Part shown: positions 8,304 through 15,575 of the stretch, piece by piece
Position numbering within the stretch: the stretch's first letter is position 1
Layout: every line of letters starts with the position of its first letter
From: Phocaeicola sp.
GTDB lineage: Bacteria; Bacteroidota; Bacteroidia; Bacteroidales; Bacteroidaceae
NCBI GenBank assembly: GCA_029257865.1
Contig: JARIAN010000136.1
Coordinates: 1 to 43,499, forward strand
DNA length: 43,499 bases
Reading direction: 5' to 3'
Position numbers and translations under genes: made by a program
Notes under the pieces: generated by a model
Told to the model about the DNA's origin: nothing
What the model saw: only the letters and a program-made list of their open reading frames with translations
Databases searched by the model: none

Positions 8304-9488
8304 TTATCGGATGTTCAGTTTTTTTGCAATGTCTTTAGGAAGAGCATCTTTATGCATCAGTACATAGATTGTTTTTGCTCTTACATAACTTTCAGACATG
8401 TTTAGGTATCCTCCAAACTTGTTGCTGTCGGCTGCCCAGGAGTTCTTGGTGATGTAGTATTTGGTGCCGTTCTGGTCTTTTACTATTCCAGTGATATGCA
8501 TCAGATGGTCGTCGGTTGTAGTGAAACTTTCATATCCGGCTTGTCTGTTTTCCGGAGTGACGACCTGTTCCGGGTAAGGCTTTTTGAAAGAATACACTTC
8601 GTTTAGTCGTTCCTGTTTGTCGAGCTGTCCCCATCGTGCTCTGTCGCTATTTTGATATGCATCTACATTATCCACATCAGGATTGATGGCCACACCGTTT
8701 CTGAAGGAGAATCCTTTTTCACTGACATCTCCGTCCCAGCAGACAGTATATCCGTGTTCCAGGGCATGGCTGGTGGCGTTTATCATTTCATCCAGAGGGA
8801 GATTATACATCTGTGCATGTTCCCAGTTGTCGGGAACTTCCACTTCAAATTCTTGATAATAAGGTTTGTGTGTAAAGCTGGTAAGCATTACATAGTCATC
8901 GCTGTGAATGTCAAGGCTTTCAGCGAAACTCTTAGGAGTATATTCTTTTCCTTTATACGTGAATTTTTCTGGAATCTTTCCTAAATAAATATCAAACAGA
9001 CTGTGGATTAATTTGTTGTATTCCTCACTGCGTTTTCCTTTTTTTATTGCTTCATTGGCGATAGCGGTAAGGTATCCTGTCATTTCCGAATGGTTATGAA
9101 ACTTAGAGTCGTAATTGATGCCAGAATAGATTTCTTCCGGAACGATACCTGTTTGGTTGAATGCTGTAAACCAACTAGGAGTCAGGCTTCCTTCTCCAAT
9201 ATTTCCTTTGCCACGGCGCAGAAAATTGTCGTTCAACTGATTCATGTATTTCTGTCGTACGATGAACATTTCTGAAAGGTCGAATTCTCCCTTACCCTTT
9301 CGGAGCAATTCGGCTTCAACGAAAGAAGTTGTAGCAAAGCACCAGCAAGTGCCGCTTACAGCCTGGTCTTTTACAGAAGTGACAGGGTTCTTGACAATCT
9401 CGGTAAATTGATAGCCTTCCGGCTGTTGCGCCATCAAAGAAGAAGAAGTGAGCAATATGGCACAAAAGAGAGTGTGTTTGTTAATCAT
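8304..9488 (-). CDS. Exported C1-family (bleomycin hydrolase/PepC-like) cysteine aminopeptidase
   Basis: A 394-residue papain-fold peptidase with a signal peptide (cleavage near LMAQQPEG, residue 20). The active site is readable: Gln42 and Cys48 in VKDQAVSGTCWCFA, His328 in DDHLMHITG, and Asn349 in TKNSWA. The spacing and the FVEAELLRKG helix after the Cys match the bleomycin hydrolase/aminopeptidase C branch (C1B), which trims N-terminal residues from peptides. Family members such as PepC are usually cytoplasmic. The signal peptide puts this one in the periplasm, as is common in Bacteroidetes. I chose ATG 9488 rather than the longer frame from 9581 because the promoter core (9518-9525) falls inside the extra segment. 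The protein lies near two secreted dipeptidyl-peptidases, which fits a peptide-scavenging role. Confidence 0.88.
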   Translation of the reverse strand: MINKHTLFCAILLTSSSLMAQQPEGYQFTEIVKNPVTSVKDQAVSGTCWCFATTSFVEAELLRKGKGEFDLSEMFIVRQKYMNQLNDNFLRRGKGNIGEGSLTPSWFTAFNQTGIVPEEIYSGINYDSKFHNHSEMTGYLTAIANEAIKKGKRSEEYNKLIHSLFDIYLGKIPEKFTYKGKEYTPKSFAESLDIHSDDYVMLTSFTHKPYYQEFEVEVPDNWEHAQMYNLPLDEMINATSHALEHGYTVCWDGDVSEKGFSFRNGVAINPDVDNVDAYQNSDRARWGQLDKQERLNEVYSFKKPYPEQVVTPENRQAGYESFTTTDDHLMHITGIVKDQNGTKYYITKNSWAADSNKFGGYLNMSESYVRAKTIYVLMHKDALPKDIAKKLNIR

Positions 9489-9517
9489 AAATATATATAT
9501 TTGTTTGTATTCTGCTT

Positions 9518-9525
9518 CAAAAGTA
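9518..9525 (-). promoter_or_regulatory. Bacteroidetes -7 element for the C1 peptidase
   Basis: TACTTTTG on the minus strand, 30 bp upstream of the chosen start at 9488. Confidence 0.6.
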
Positions 9526-9590
9526 CAGAAAATACTTGTCTCTTGGAATAAAGTGACAGGAAAAGTTTGCTTTGTAGGCAATTAAATATA

Positions 9591-9627
9591 TAAAAAAAGA
9601 GGATGTGCTCTGATGGGCACATCCTCT
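9591..9627 (-). terminator. Intrinsic terminator of the RNase G/E gene
   Basis: AGAGGATGTGC (9598-9608) pairs with 9617-9627. Read on the minus strand, the stem is followed by a T-run. Confidence 0.9.
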
Positions 9628-9650
9628 TGTAGCCTAGAGTAGGAATGAAT

Positions 9651-11225
9651 TTACTTCATTTCCATTTCCTCTTTCATATCCAGTTCTTCTCCTGCAGCAT
9701 TGTAGAATTTATATTCCAAGTAGGTGAGGCTTTGGTTTGGGATTATTTTAATGCCAAATCCAAATTTCATCTGCCATTTTCGTTTCAGGGAAACGAGTCC
9801 TTGGTTGACATAAGCTGCTACATACGGATGGATATGCAGAGTGAATTTTTTTACCTTCAGTTTATTGACTAAGTAATCAATTTTATTTTCCAGCGTGTCT
9901 GTAAACAGAATAGAAGGCTTGATTTTGCCTTTTCCAAAACAAGTAGGGCAGTCTTCGTCGGTGGTGACTGTCATGGCCGGTCTTACTCGTTGGCGTGTAA
10001 TCTGCATCAGTCCGAATTTGCTTAAAGGCAAGATATTGTGTTTTGCCCGGTCTTTCTGCATGTTCTGGCACATTCTTTCATACAACTTTTGTCTGTTTTC
10101 TGCCAGGTTCATGTCAATAAAGTCCACAACGATAATACCTCCCATGTCTCTGAGTCGTAATTGTCTTGCCAGTTCATCGGCAGCACCCAAATTGACGTCT
10201 ATGGCGTTGGCTTCTTGTCCGTTGCTTGATTTAGAACGGTTCCCACTATTTACATCCACCACATGCAATGCTTCTGTATGTTCAATAATCAGGTAAGCAC
10301 CGCTTTTGTAAGATACTGTCTTTCCAAACGATGATTTGATTTGTTTTGTAATGGAGAAATTGTCGAAAATAGGAAGCTGCCCTTTGTACAATTTTACGAT
10401 GTTTGCACGTTCAGGTGCAATCAGTGCCACATAATCTTTTACTTCATTGTAAACAGTCTCATCGTTTACATAAATATTTTCGTACGAGGGGTTGAACAAG
10501 TCGCGTAGCATAGCTACCGTTCTGCTTGTTTCCTCGTATACCAGTGTAGGAGTTTTAGTCGCTTTCTGTACTTTGGTGATGGTCTCTTCCCAATGTTTGA
10601 GTAATACTTTCAACTCACCGTCAAGTTCAGCCACTCTTTTCCCTTCGGCTACTGTACGTACAATTACCCCGAAGTTTTTCGGTTTGATGCTTTGAAGCAG
10701 TTGCTTCAGTCGTGCACGTTCTTCACTCGATTTGATTTTTTGAGAGACGGAAACTTTGTCGTTGAATGGGATGAGTACCAGATAGCGTCCGGCAAAGGAC
10801 AATTCGCATGTAAGGCGTGGTCCTTTGGTTGAGATAGGTTCTTTTACAATTTGTACGATGACCTCTTGTCCCTGTTGTAGAACGGAAGAGATGGCTCCGT
10901 CTTTTTCGATATCAGGTAGCATAGAGGCTTTTGCCATAGGATACAATTTCTTTCGGTCGCTGACAACCTGTTTCAGATACTTCTGGTAAGAATAAAATTG
11001 AGGTCCGAGATCAAGATAATGAAGGAAAGCGTCTTTTTCAAAGCCCACATCTACGAAGCAGGCATTCAATCCAGGCATTAGTTTTTTCACTTTACCCAGG
11101 TACATATTGCCTACAGAGAACGAAAGGTTTCGTTCCTCTTTCTGAAACTCCACGAGGTTCTTGTCTTCTAGCAGAGCAATAGAGATTTCTTTAGGCTGTA
11201 CGTCTACAACTAGTTCGCTTGTCAC
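9651..11225 (-). CDS. rng: Ribonuclease G/E family endoribonuclease
   Basis: A 524-residue protein matching the catalytic half of RNase E/RNase G. An N-terminal S1-like RNA-binding domain (about residues 35-130; VGNMYLGKVKKLMPGLNACF, FVDVGFEKDAFLH) is followed by the 5'-sensor and DNase I-like regions. The two metal-binding aspartates are in HVVDVNSG and IIVVDFIDM. The Zn-link is CPTCFGKG. These enzymes cut single-stranded AU-rich RNA and drive rRNA maturation and mRNA decay in the cytoplasm. The long C-terminal scaffold of E. coli RNase E is absent, so the length is that of RNase G. On the minus strand it lies downstream of HU and a tiny ribosomal-type protein, separated from them by a hairpin, and it ends at a strong terminator. 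Confidence 0.93.
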   Translation of the reverse strand: MTSELVVDVQPKEISIALLEDKNLVEFQKEERNLSFSVGNMYLGKVKKLMPGLNACFVDVGFEKDAFLHYLDLGPQFYSYQKYLKQVVSDRKKLYPMAKASMLPDIEKDGAISSVLQQGQEVIVQIVKEPISTKGPRLTCELSFAGRYLVLIPFNDKVSVSQKIKSSEERARLKQLLQSIKPKNFGVIVRTVAEGKRVAELDGELKVLLKHWEETITKVQKATKTPTLVYEETSRTVAMLRDLFNPSYENIYVNDETVYNEVKDYVALIAPERANIVKLYKGQLPIFDNFSITKQIKSSFGKTVSYKSGAYLIIEHTEALHVVDVNSGNRSKSSNGQEANAIDVNLGAADELARQLRLRDMGGIIVVDFIDMNLAENRQKLYERMCQNMQKDRAKHNILPLSKFGLMQITRQRVRPAMTVTTDEDCPTCFGKGKIKPSILFTDTLENKIDYLVNKLKVKKFTLHIHPYVAAYVNQGLVSLKRKWQMKFGFGIKIIPNQSLTYLEYKFYNAAGEELDMKEEMEMK

Positions 11226-11277
11226 TTGATTCGTTTATTTTCGGATTAATAAAATGATTCGATTTGCTACATAACAT

Positions 11278-11326
11278 AAAGAACAAACCTGAAAGACTAT
11301 AAAAGTGCTTTGCAAGTTTGTTCTTT
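11278..11326 (-). terminator. Hairpin between the mS38-like gene and RNase G
   Basis: AAAGAACAAAC (11278-11288) pairs perfectly with 11316-11326. The loop is long and the tail on the minus strand (TTTATG...) is only weakly T-rich. It may be a partial terminator or attenuator upstream of the RNase gene. Confidence 0.5.
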
Positions 11327-11349
11327 ACTGAAGTCGGACAGACTAACAA

Positions 11350-11442
11350 TTATTTTTTGCTTTTATGTCTGTTCTTTCTTAGTCTTTTTTTACGTTTGTG
11401 AGTAGACATTTTATGTCTTTTTCTTTTCTTTCCGCTTGGCAT
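11350..11442 (-). CDS. 30-residue basic protein, AURKAIP1/COX24 (mS38)-like
   Basis: This tiny open frame is easily missed by gene callers. It encodes MPSGKKRKRHKMSTHKRKKR followed by LRKNRHKSKK, and 17 of its 30 residues are Lys or Arg. The KRKRHKMSTHKRKKRLRK core matches the AURKAIP1/COX24 (DUF1713) domain found in mitochondrial small-subunit ribosomal protein mS38 and in short Bacteroidetes proteins. I infer a ribosome-associated RNA-binding protein. It lies 36 bp downstream of the HU gene on the same strand, so the two are probably co-transcribed. It is followed by a hairpin and then RNase G/E. Its neighbours (nucleoid protein, rRNA-processing RNase) fit an information-processing role. 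ATG start and TAA stop are both clear. Confidence 0.82.
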   Translation of the reverse strand: MPSGKKRKRHKMSTHKRKKRLRKNRHKSKK

Positions 11443-11478
11443 AGCTTCAAAATTTTATAGGGTTAATACTAATGTGAA

Positions 11479-11754
11479 TTATTTTTTTACTGAAAGTGTA
11501 AAAGTTTTCGCCGGTTTAAATGCAGGTATATTATGCTCCGGAATAATGATTGTGGTGTTTTTAGAAATGTTGCGGGCAGTCTTCTGCGCTCTTTTCTTCA
11601 CAATAAAACTTCCAAATCCACGAAGGTAAACATTCTCATCGTTAGAAAGAGAATCTTTTACTGAATCCATGAATGCTTCCAATGTGGTCAGCACTGTCTG
11701 CTTGTCAATACCTGTGTTTTTCGAAATTTCATTTACAATATCTGCTTTAGTCAT
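11479..11754 (-). CDS. hup: HU/IHF-family DNA-binding protein
   Basis: A 91-residue protein with the standard HU layout. A helical dimerisation part begins MTKADIVNEISKNTGIDKQ. The RGFGSF turn follows, then the DNA-binding beta arm (KKRAQKTARNISKN) and a C-terminal NIPAFKPAKTF. Length equals the family norm (about 90). HU dimers bend and compact DNA in the nucleoid. The arm lacks the usual NPQTG-type tip (here RNISKNTTIIIPEHN), which is a variant form common in Bacteroidetes. It is transcribed divergently from mutY and has its own promoter core. The 30-residue basic protein follows 36 bp downstream. Confidence 0.93.
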   Translation of the reverse strand: MTKADIVNEISKNTGIDKQTVLTTLEAFMDSVKDSLSNDENVYLRGFGSFIVKKRAQKTARNISKNTTIIIPEHNIPAFKPAKTFTLSVKK

Positions 11755-11799
11755 TTCGCGAATAATTATTGTTATACGTTATCTTAATTTTTTGGAATG

Positions 11800-11807
11800 C
11801 AAATATA
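11800..11807 (-). promoter_or_regulatory. Bacteroidetes -7 element for hup
   Basis: TATATTTG on the minus strand, about 46 bp upstream of the hup start. Confidence 0.6.
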
Positions 11808-11881
11808 TAGCTTTTCTTGTTTTTGAGGAAATTTATTACCTACAAATTTCTAAAAAAGTGCGTTTTGACAATTTATTCCTG

Positions 11882-11889
11882 TATTTTTG
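11882..11889 (+). promoter_or_regulatory. Bacteroidetes -7 element for mutY
   Basis: TATTTTTG, 42 bp upstream of the mutY ATG, with TTTTG at 11863-11867 upstream. It shares a short divergent region with the hup promoter. Confidence 0.55.
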
Positions 11890-11931
11890 TTGTGTTTTTA
11901 GTCGGCATAACTTAAATAAATTTAAATTTCA

Positions 11932-13014
11932 ATGGATGTATTTAGCTCGAAAATAATTAAATGGTATCAGGTAAACGGGCGGAATTTGCCTTGGAGGGAG
12001 ACTGCAGACCCTTATAAAATATGGATTTCAGAGATTATTCTTCAGCAGACTAGGGTAGCACAGGGTTATGAATATTACCGGCGTTTCATTGCTCGTTTCC
12101 CGGATGTGGAGGCGTTGGCTGCTGCCGAGGAGGTAGAGGTGATGTCACTGTGGCAAGGGTTAGGGTATTATTCAAGGGCAAGGAATTTGCATCAGGCTGC
12201 TAAGCAAGTGGTTGCTCAAGGGATGTTTCCAGTTACTTATGATACAGTGAAGAGTTTGAAAGGTGTGGGCGACTATACGGCCGCTGCTATTTGTTCGTTT
12301 GCTTATGGTTTGCCTTGTGCGGTAGTAGACGGCAACGTGTATCGTGTGCTGTCCCGTTGGCTGGGAGTTGATACTCCGATTGATACGGCTGCAGGGAAAA
12401 AGGAGTTTGCTGCTTTGGCTGACCAGCTGCTTGATAAGGAGCAACCGGCTATGTATAATCAGGCGATTATGGATTTCGGTGCAATGGTATGTACTCCTTC
12501 TTTACCTCGATGCGAGCATTGCCCGTTGGCGGATTCGTGCGTAGCTTTGTCTCGTAAACAGGTGAATGACTTGCCTTGTAAAGCACGTAAGACTAAAGTC
12601 ACAGACCGTTATTTCCATTATTTATATATACATACTGATACTCATTTAGAGTTGTGTAAACGTGGGGAGGGGGATATTTGGCAGTCGTTATATGAATTCC
12701 CGTTGGTAGAGACTGAAGGACCTTGTGAGCCGGATGATTTGTTGTCCTTGCCGTCATGCAAGCTTTTGTTGGATAAATATGAAGTGCTGCAGATATCTTT
12801 AATGGAAAAGGAACGTAAACACATACTTTCCCACCGTCGTGTGTTTGCTTCATGTTATGACATCAAGGTGAAACATTTAGATAATGAGAGTGATAGATTC
12901 CAAGGGATTGCTTATGGCGAATTGAATAAATTTCCAGTGTCAAACTTGGTTTCTCATTTTTTTTCCTTAATTTTGAAACGAAATCATAAAATAAACGCGT
13001 ATGTCATTAAATAA
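11932..13014 (+). CDS. mutY: A/G-specific adenine DNA glycosylase MutY
   Basis: A 360-residue base-excision repair enzyme that removes adenine mispaired with 8-oxoguanine. Catalytic Glu34 is in SEIILQQT, the helix-hairpin-helix is LKGVGDYTAAAI, and the catalytic Asp133 follows in VVDGNVYRV. The 4Fe-4S cluster cysteines are C187, C194, C197 and C203 (C-x6-C-x2-C-x5-C). The C-terminal third is the NUDT1-like 8-oxoG recognition domain, with YEFPLVE and HILSHRRVF near the end. Length is normal for the family. It overlaps ssb by 14 bp, so translation of the two is probably coupled. The mutY-ssb-gldE order is one I recognise as common in Bacteroidetes. It is divergent from hup. Confidence 0.96.
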   Translation: MDVFSSKIIKWYQVNGRNLPWRETADPYKIWISEIILQQTRVAQGYEYYRRFIARFPDVEALAAAEEVEVMSLWQGLGYYSRARNLHQAAKQVVAQGMFPVTYDTVKSLKGVGDYTAAAICSFAYGLPCAVVDGNVYRVLSRWLGVDTPIDTAAGKKEFAALADQLLDKEQPAMYNQAIMDFGAMVCTPSLPRCEHCPLADSCVALSRKQVNDLPCKARKTKVTDRYFHYLYIHTDTHLELCKRGEGDIWQSLYEFPLVETEGPCEPDDLLSLPSCKLLLDKYEVLQISLMEKERKHILSHRRVFASCYDIKVKHLDNESDRFQGIAYGELNKFPVSNLVSHFFSLILKRNHKINAYVIK

Positions 13015-13462
13015 AGTCCAGTTAATTGGAAATGTAGGGAAAGACCCTGAAGTAAGATACCTTGATAGTGGAGTTGCTGTAGCGACTTTTCCATTGGCTA
13101 CAACAGATCGCGCTTATACATTGCCTAACGGTACCCAAGTTCCGGAACGCACGGAATGGCATAACATTGTGTTGTGGCGTGGATTGGCTGAAACAGCAGA
13201 AAAGTATGTGCATAAGGGTGATAAACTTTATATTGAGGGAAAAATTCGTTCTCGTTCTTACGACGACCAGAATGGTATGAAGCGTTATGTAGTGGAGATT
13301 TTCGGAGACAATATGGAGATGTTAACTCCACGGCAGGCTTCTTCTCAATATGCTCCTGCTGCTCAACCAGTTCCTGTTGCTTCTAAGCCGGTAGCTCCCC
13401 AGCAGATGAAACCGGTACAACCTTCTACTTCATTGGATGATTCGGAAGATCTTCCATTTTAA
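13001..13462 (+). CDS. ssb: Single-stranded DNA-binding protein
   Basis: A 153-residue SSB. The N-terminal OB fold (about residues 1-108) begins SLNKVQLIGNVGKDPEVRYL and contains the ATTDRAY and TEWHNIVLWRGLAE strands. A disordered Ala/Pro/Gln-rich linker follows. The tail DDSEDLPF is the acidic C-terminal peptide that docks replication and repair proteins. It acts as a tetramer coating ssDNA. The ATG at 13001 lies inside the 3' end of mutY (14-bp overlap), and no promoter is seen between them, so it is co-transcribed with mutY. A large hairpin lies downstream before gldE. Confidence 0.96.
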   Translation: MSLNKVQLIGNVGKDPEVRYLDSGVAVATFPLATTDRAYTLPNGTQVPERTEWHNIVLWRGLAETAEKYVHKGDKLYIEGKIRSRSYDDQNGMKRYVVEIFGDNMEMLTPRQASSQYAPAAQPVPVASKPVAPQQMKPVQPSTSLDDSEDLPF

Positions 13463-13492
13463 GATTGTCTGTTGCTCTCATTAAAAAAATAA

Positions 13493-13549
13493 CTCTGCAG
13501 GCAGATAGTTGAGATTATCTGAGAATTTACACTGCTGCTGCCTGCAGAG
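13493..13549. other. Large nested hairpin between ssb and gldE
   Basis: CTCTGCAGGCAG (13493-13504) pairs perfectly with 13538-13549 (12 bp). A second small stem, AGATA / TATCT (13504-13508 / 13516-13520), lies inside the loop. Only a weak T-run (AATTAATATT) follows, so it is either a leaky terminator or an mRNA processing or stability element before gldE. Confidence 0.6.
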
Positions 13550-13576
13550 AATTAATATTAACTAAAACATAATTCC

Positions 13577-14941
13577 TTGGACCCTGATTCGTGTATATCC
13601 TATTTGTTGGATTTGTGTAACGGCGTAACCGTTACAACCCCTTCGGTCGGTGCGTTAGTTGCATTATTGATGGCCGTAGTCTTATTGTATGCTTCTGGTT
13701 TTGTTTCGGCTTCTGAAATCGCCTTCTTCTCTTTGTCTCCCACCGATCTAAGTAAGATAGAAGAAGGAGAACATTCTTCCGACCAGCGTATTCAAGCATT
13801 GTTGGACAATTCGGAGCAACTATTAGCCACTATTCTTATTTCCAATAATTTTGTTAATGTAATGATTATTATGCTCTGCAATTATTTCTTTGCAGAGGTG
13901 ATAGATTTTGGCAGTGCAGAGCTGCTCGAATTTCTGTTGATTACAGTGGTGCTGACCTTCCTTTTGTTGCTCTTTGGTGAGATTATGCCTAAAATTTATT
14001 CGGTGCAGCATACCCTTCGATTTTGTAGGAAAGCAGCTCCTGTGATATGGGTGCTGCGTTCTGTATTTCGCCCCGTTTCCTCTCTGTTGGTACATTCCGG
14101 ATTAATTATTAACCGCTTAATAAAAAAGCAGAAAGTACATCATAACTTATCTGTAGATGAATTGTCGCAGGCTTTGGAACTGACCGACAAGAATGAAATT
14201 TCAGAGGAAAGCAATATGCTGGAAGGTATTATCCGTTTTGGAGGAGAAACGGCCAAAGAAGTGATGACACCTCGATTGGATATGGTAGACCTTGAAATCA
14301 ATACTCCTTTTCAGGAAGTGTTGAAATTTGTGGTTGACAATGGCTATTCGCGTATTCCTGTTTATGAGGAGTCGAGAGATAATATCAAGGGTGTGTTGTA
14401 TATCAAGGACTTGCTCCCTTTCATCTCTCAGAAAGAAACTTTCAATTGGCAAAAACTGATTCGTCCTGCTTTCTTTGTTCCGGAAACTAAGATGATAGAT
14501 GATTTGCTGCGCGATTTTCAAGCCAATAAAATTCATATCGCAGTTGTGGTAGATGAGTTTGGTGGTACGTCTGGTATTGTAACTATGGAAGATATCATAG
14601 AGGAGATTGTAGGTGAAATCAATGATGAATATGACGATGAGGAAAAGTCTTATGTCAAGTTGTCGGATAATGTGTATGTTTTTGAAGGTAAGACTTTGCT
14701 GTCCGATTTCTATAAGATATTGGACATTGATTCAGATTCGTTCGATGCGGTGGCTGGTGATGCAGATACTCTTGCCGGCTTGCTGTTGGAACTGAAAGGG
14801 GAGTTTCCTGTTTGTCATGAGATTTTAGAGTTTAAGAATTATCATTTCGAGGTGCTCGAACTGGATGCGCGTCGGATACTTAAAGTGAAAGTGGTGATAG
14901 ATCCTCAAACTGAGGAGTTGTCAACAGAAGAAGAGGGATAA
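13577..14941 (+). CDS. gldE: GldE-like CNNM/CorC transporter-family protein
   Basis: A 454-residue protein with the CNNM/CorC architecture. A DUF21 membrane domain with about four helices (about residues 20-190; SGFVSASEIAFFSLSP, FGEIMPKIYSV) is followed by a CBS pair (about 215-345; VMTPRLDM, YSRIPVYEE, VVDEFGGTSGIVTMEDI) and a CorC/HlyC C-terminal domain. In Bacteroidetes this branch is annotated as GldE, named from Flavobacterium gliding. Non-motile gut species keep it, so a membrane ion-transport or lipoprotein-related role is more likely here. The start is TTG (13577), because no in-frame ATG or GTG lies between the upstream stop at 13559 and residue 33. Starting at that internal ATG (13673) would remove part of the first helix. 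The phosphopantetheinyl transferase gene follows after 4 bp. Confidence 0.87.
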   Translation: MDPDSCISYLLDLCNGVTVTTPSVGALVALLMAVVLLYASGFVSASEIAFFSLSPTDLSKIEEGEHSSDQRIQALLDNSEQLLATILISNNFVNVMIIMLCNYFFAEVIDFGSAELLEFLLITVVLTFLLLLFGEIMPKIYSVQHTLRFCRKAAPVIWVLRSVFRPVSSLLVHSGLIINRLIKKQKVHHNLSVDELSQALELTDKNEISEESNMLEGIIRFGGETAKEVMTPRLDMVDLEINTPFQEVLKFVVDNGYSRIPVYEESRDNIKGVLYIKDLLPFISQKETFNWQKLIRPAFFVPETKMIDDLLRDFQANKIHIAVVVDEFGGTSGIVTMEDIIEEIVGEINDEYDDEEKSYVKLSDNVYVFEGKTLLSDFYKILDIDSDSFDAVAGDADTLAGLLLELKGEFPVCHEILEFKNYHFEVLELDARRILKVKVVIDPQTEELSTEEEG

Positions 14942-14945
14942 AATT

Positions 14946-15575
14946 ATGGCTTTGTTTTCACAGTGGGAATATAAAGGGGGGCTTTGGGGAATTTGGAAGA
15001 TAGAAGAATCCTTTGCTGAATTGCGTAGCCGGTTGTCGTCTTCATTACCGTATGAAGACGAACTGGCTTCATTGAAAGCTGAGGTTCGCCGTATGGAATA
15101 TGTAGCCGTGCGTGTGTTGTTGGCTGCACTCTGTGGCGAAGAGAAACAAATCCTCCATCATTCTTCCGGAAAGCCTTATTTGGCCGATAGTAGCTTTCAG
15201 ATTACCATCTCTCATACACGAGGATATGTTTCTGTAGGGCTTCATCCTGTCTGTCCGGTTGGAATAGATATTGAATATGTATCACATCGGGTAGAAAAGG
15301 TTGTATCTCGCTTTCTTCGTCCAGATGAGCAGGCAAACTCGGCGGTTCTCCAACTTTTGCATTGGAGTGCGAAGGAGACCCTTTTTAAACTATTGGACTG
15401 TAGGGAGGTCGATTTTATTCATCATTTGCAAGTGATGCCTTTTGCAGTATCTTCTGAGGGTTGTTTCAGTGCAAAAGAATATCGTACTCCACGGCAGCAA
15501 TTGTATGAAGTACGATATAAGGTACATCCTGAATTTGTCTGTACCTGGTCATTATCAGTTTTGAGCGAAAACTAA
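14946..15575 (+). CDS. 4'-phosphopantetheinyl transferase superfamily protein
   Basis: A 209-residue Sfp/AcpT-type transferase. It carries the two signature blocks: GIDIEYV (Asp108 and Glu110, magnesium ligands) and WSAKETLFK (Trp140, Lys143, Glu144, Lys148). The N-terminal half has the usual Sfp-type SSGKPYL block before an ITISHT strand. These enzymes move phosphopantetheine from CoA to a serine of carrier proteins. No carrier protein or NRPS/PKS is nearby, so the partner is unknown; it may be the housekeeping acyl carrier protein or another carrier. The gene begins 4 bp after gldE and is therefore the last gene of mutY-ssb-gldE. Its stop codon overlaps by 4 bp the end of the converging histidine kinase gene. 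Confidence 0.87.
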   Translation: MALFSQWEYKGGLWGIWKIEESFAELRSRLSSSLPYEDELASLKAEVRRMEYVAVRVLLAALCGEEKQILHHSSGKPYLADSSFQITISHTRGYVSVGLHPVCPVGIDIEYVSHRVEKVVSRFLRPDEQANSAVLQLLHWSAKETLFKLLDCREVDFIHHLQVMPFAVSSEGCFSAKEYRTPRQQLYEVRYKVHPEFVCTWSLSVLSEN

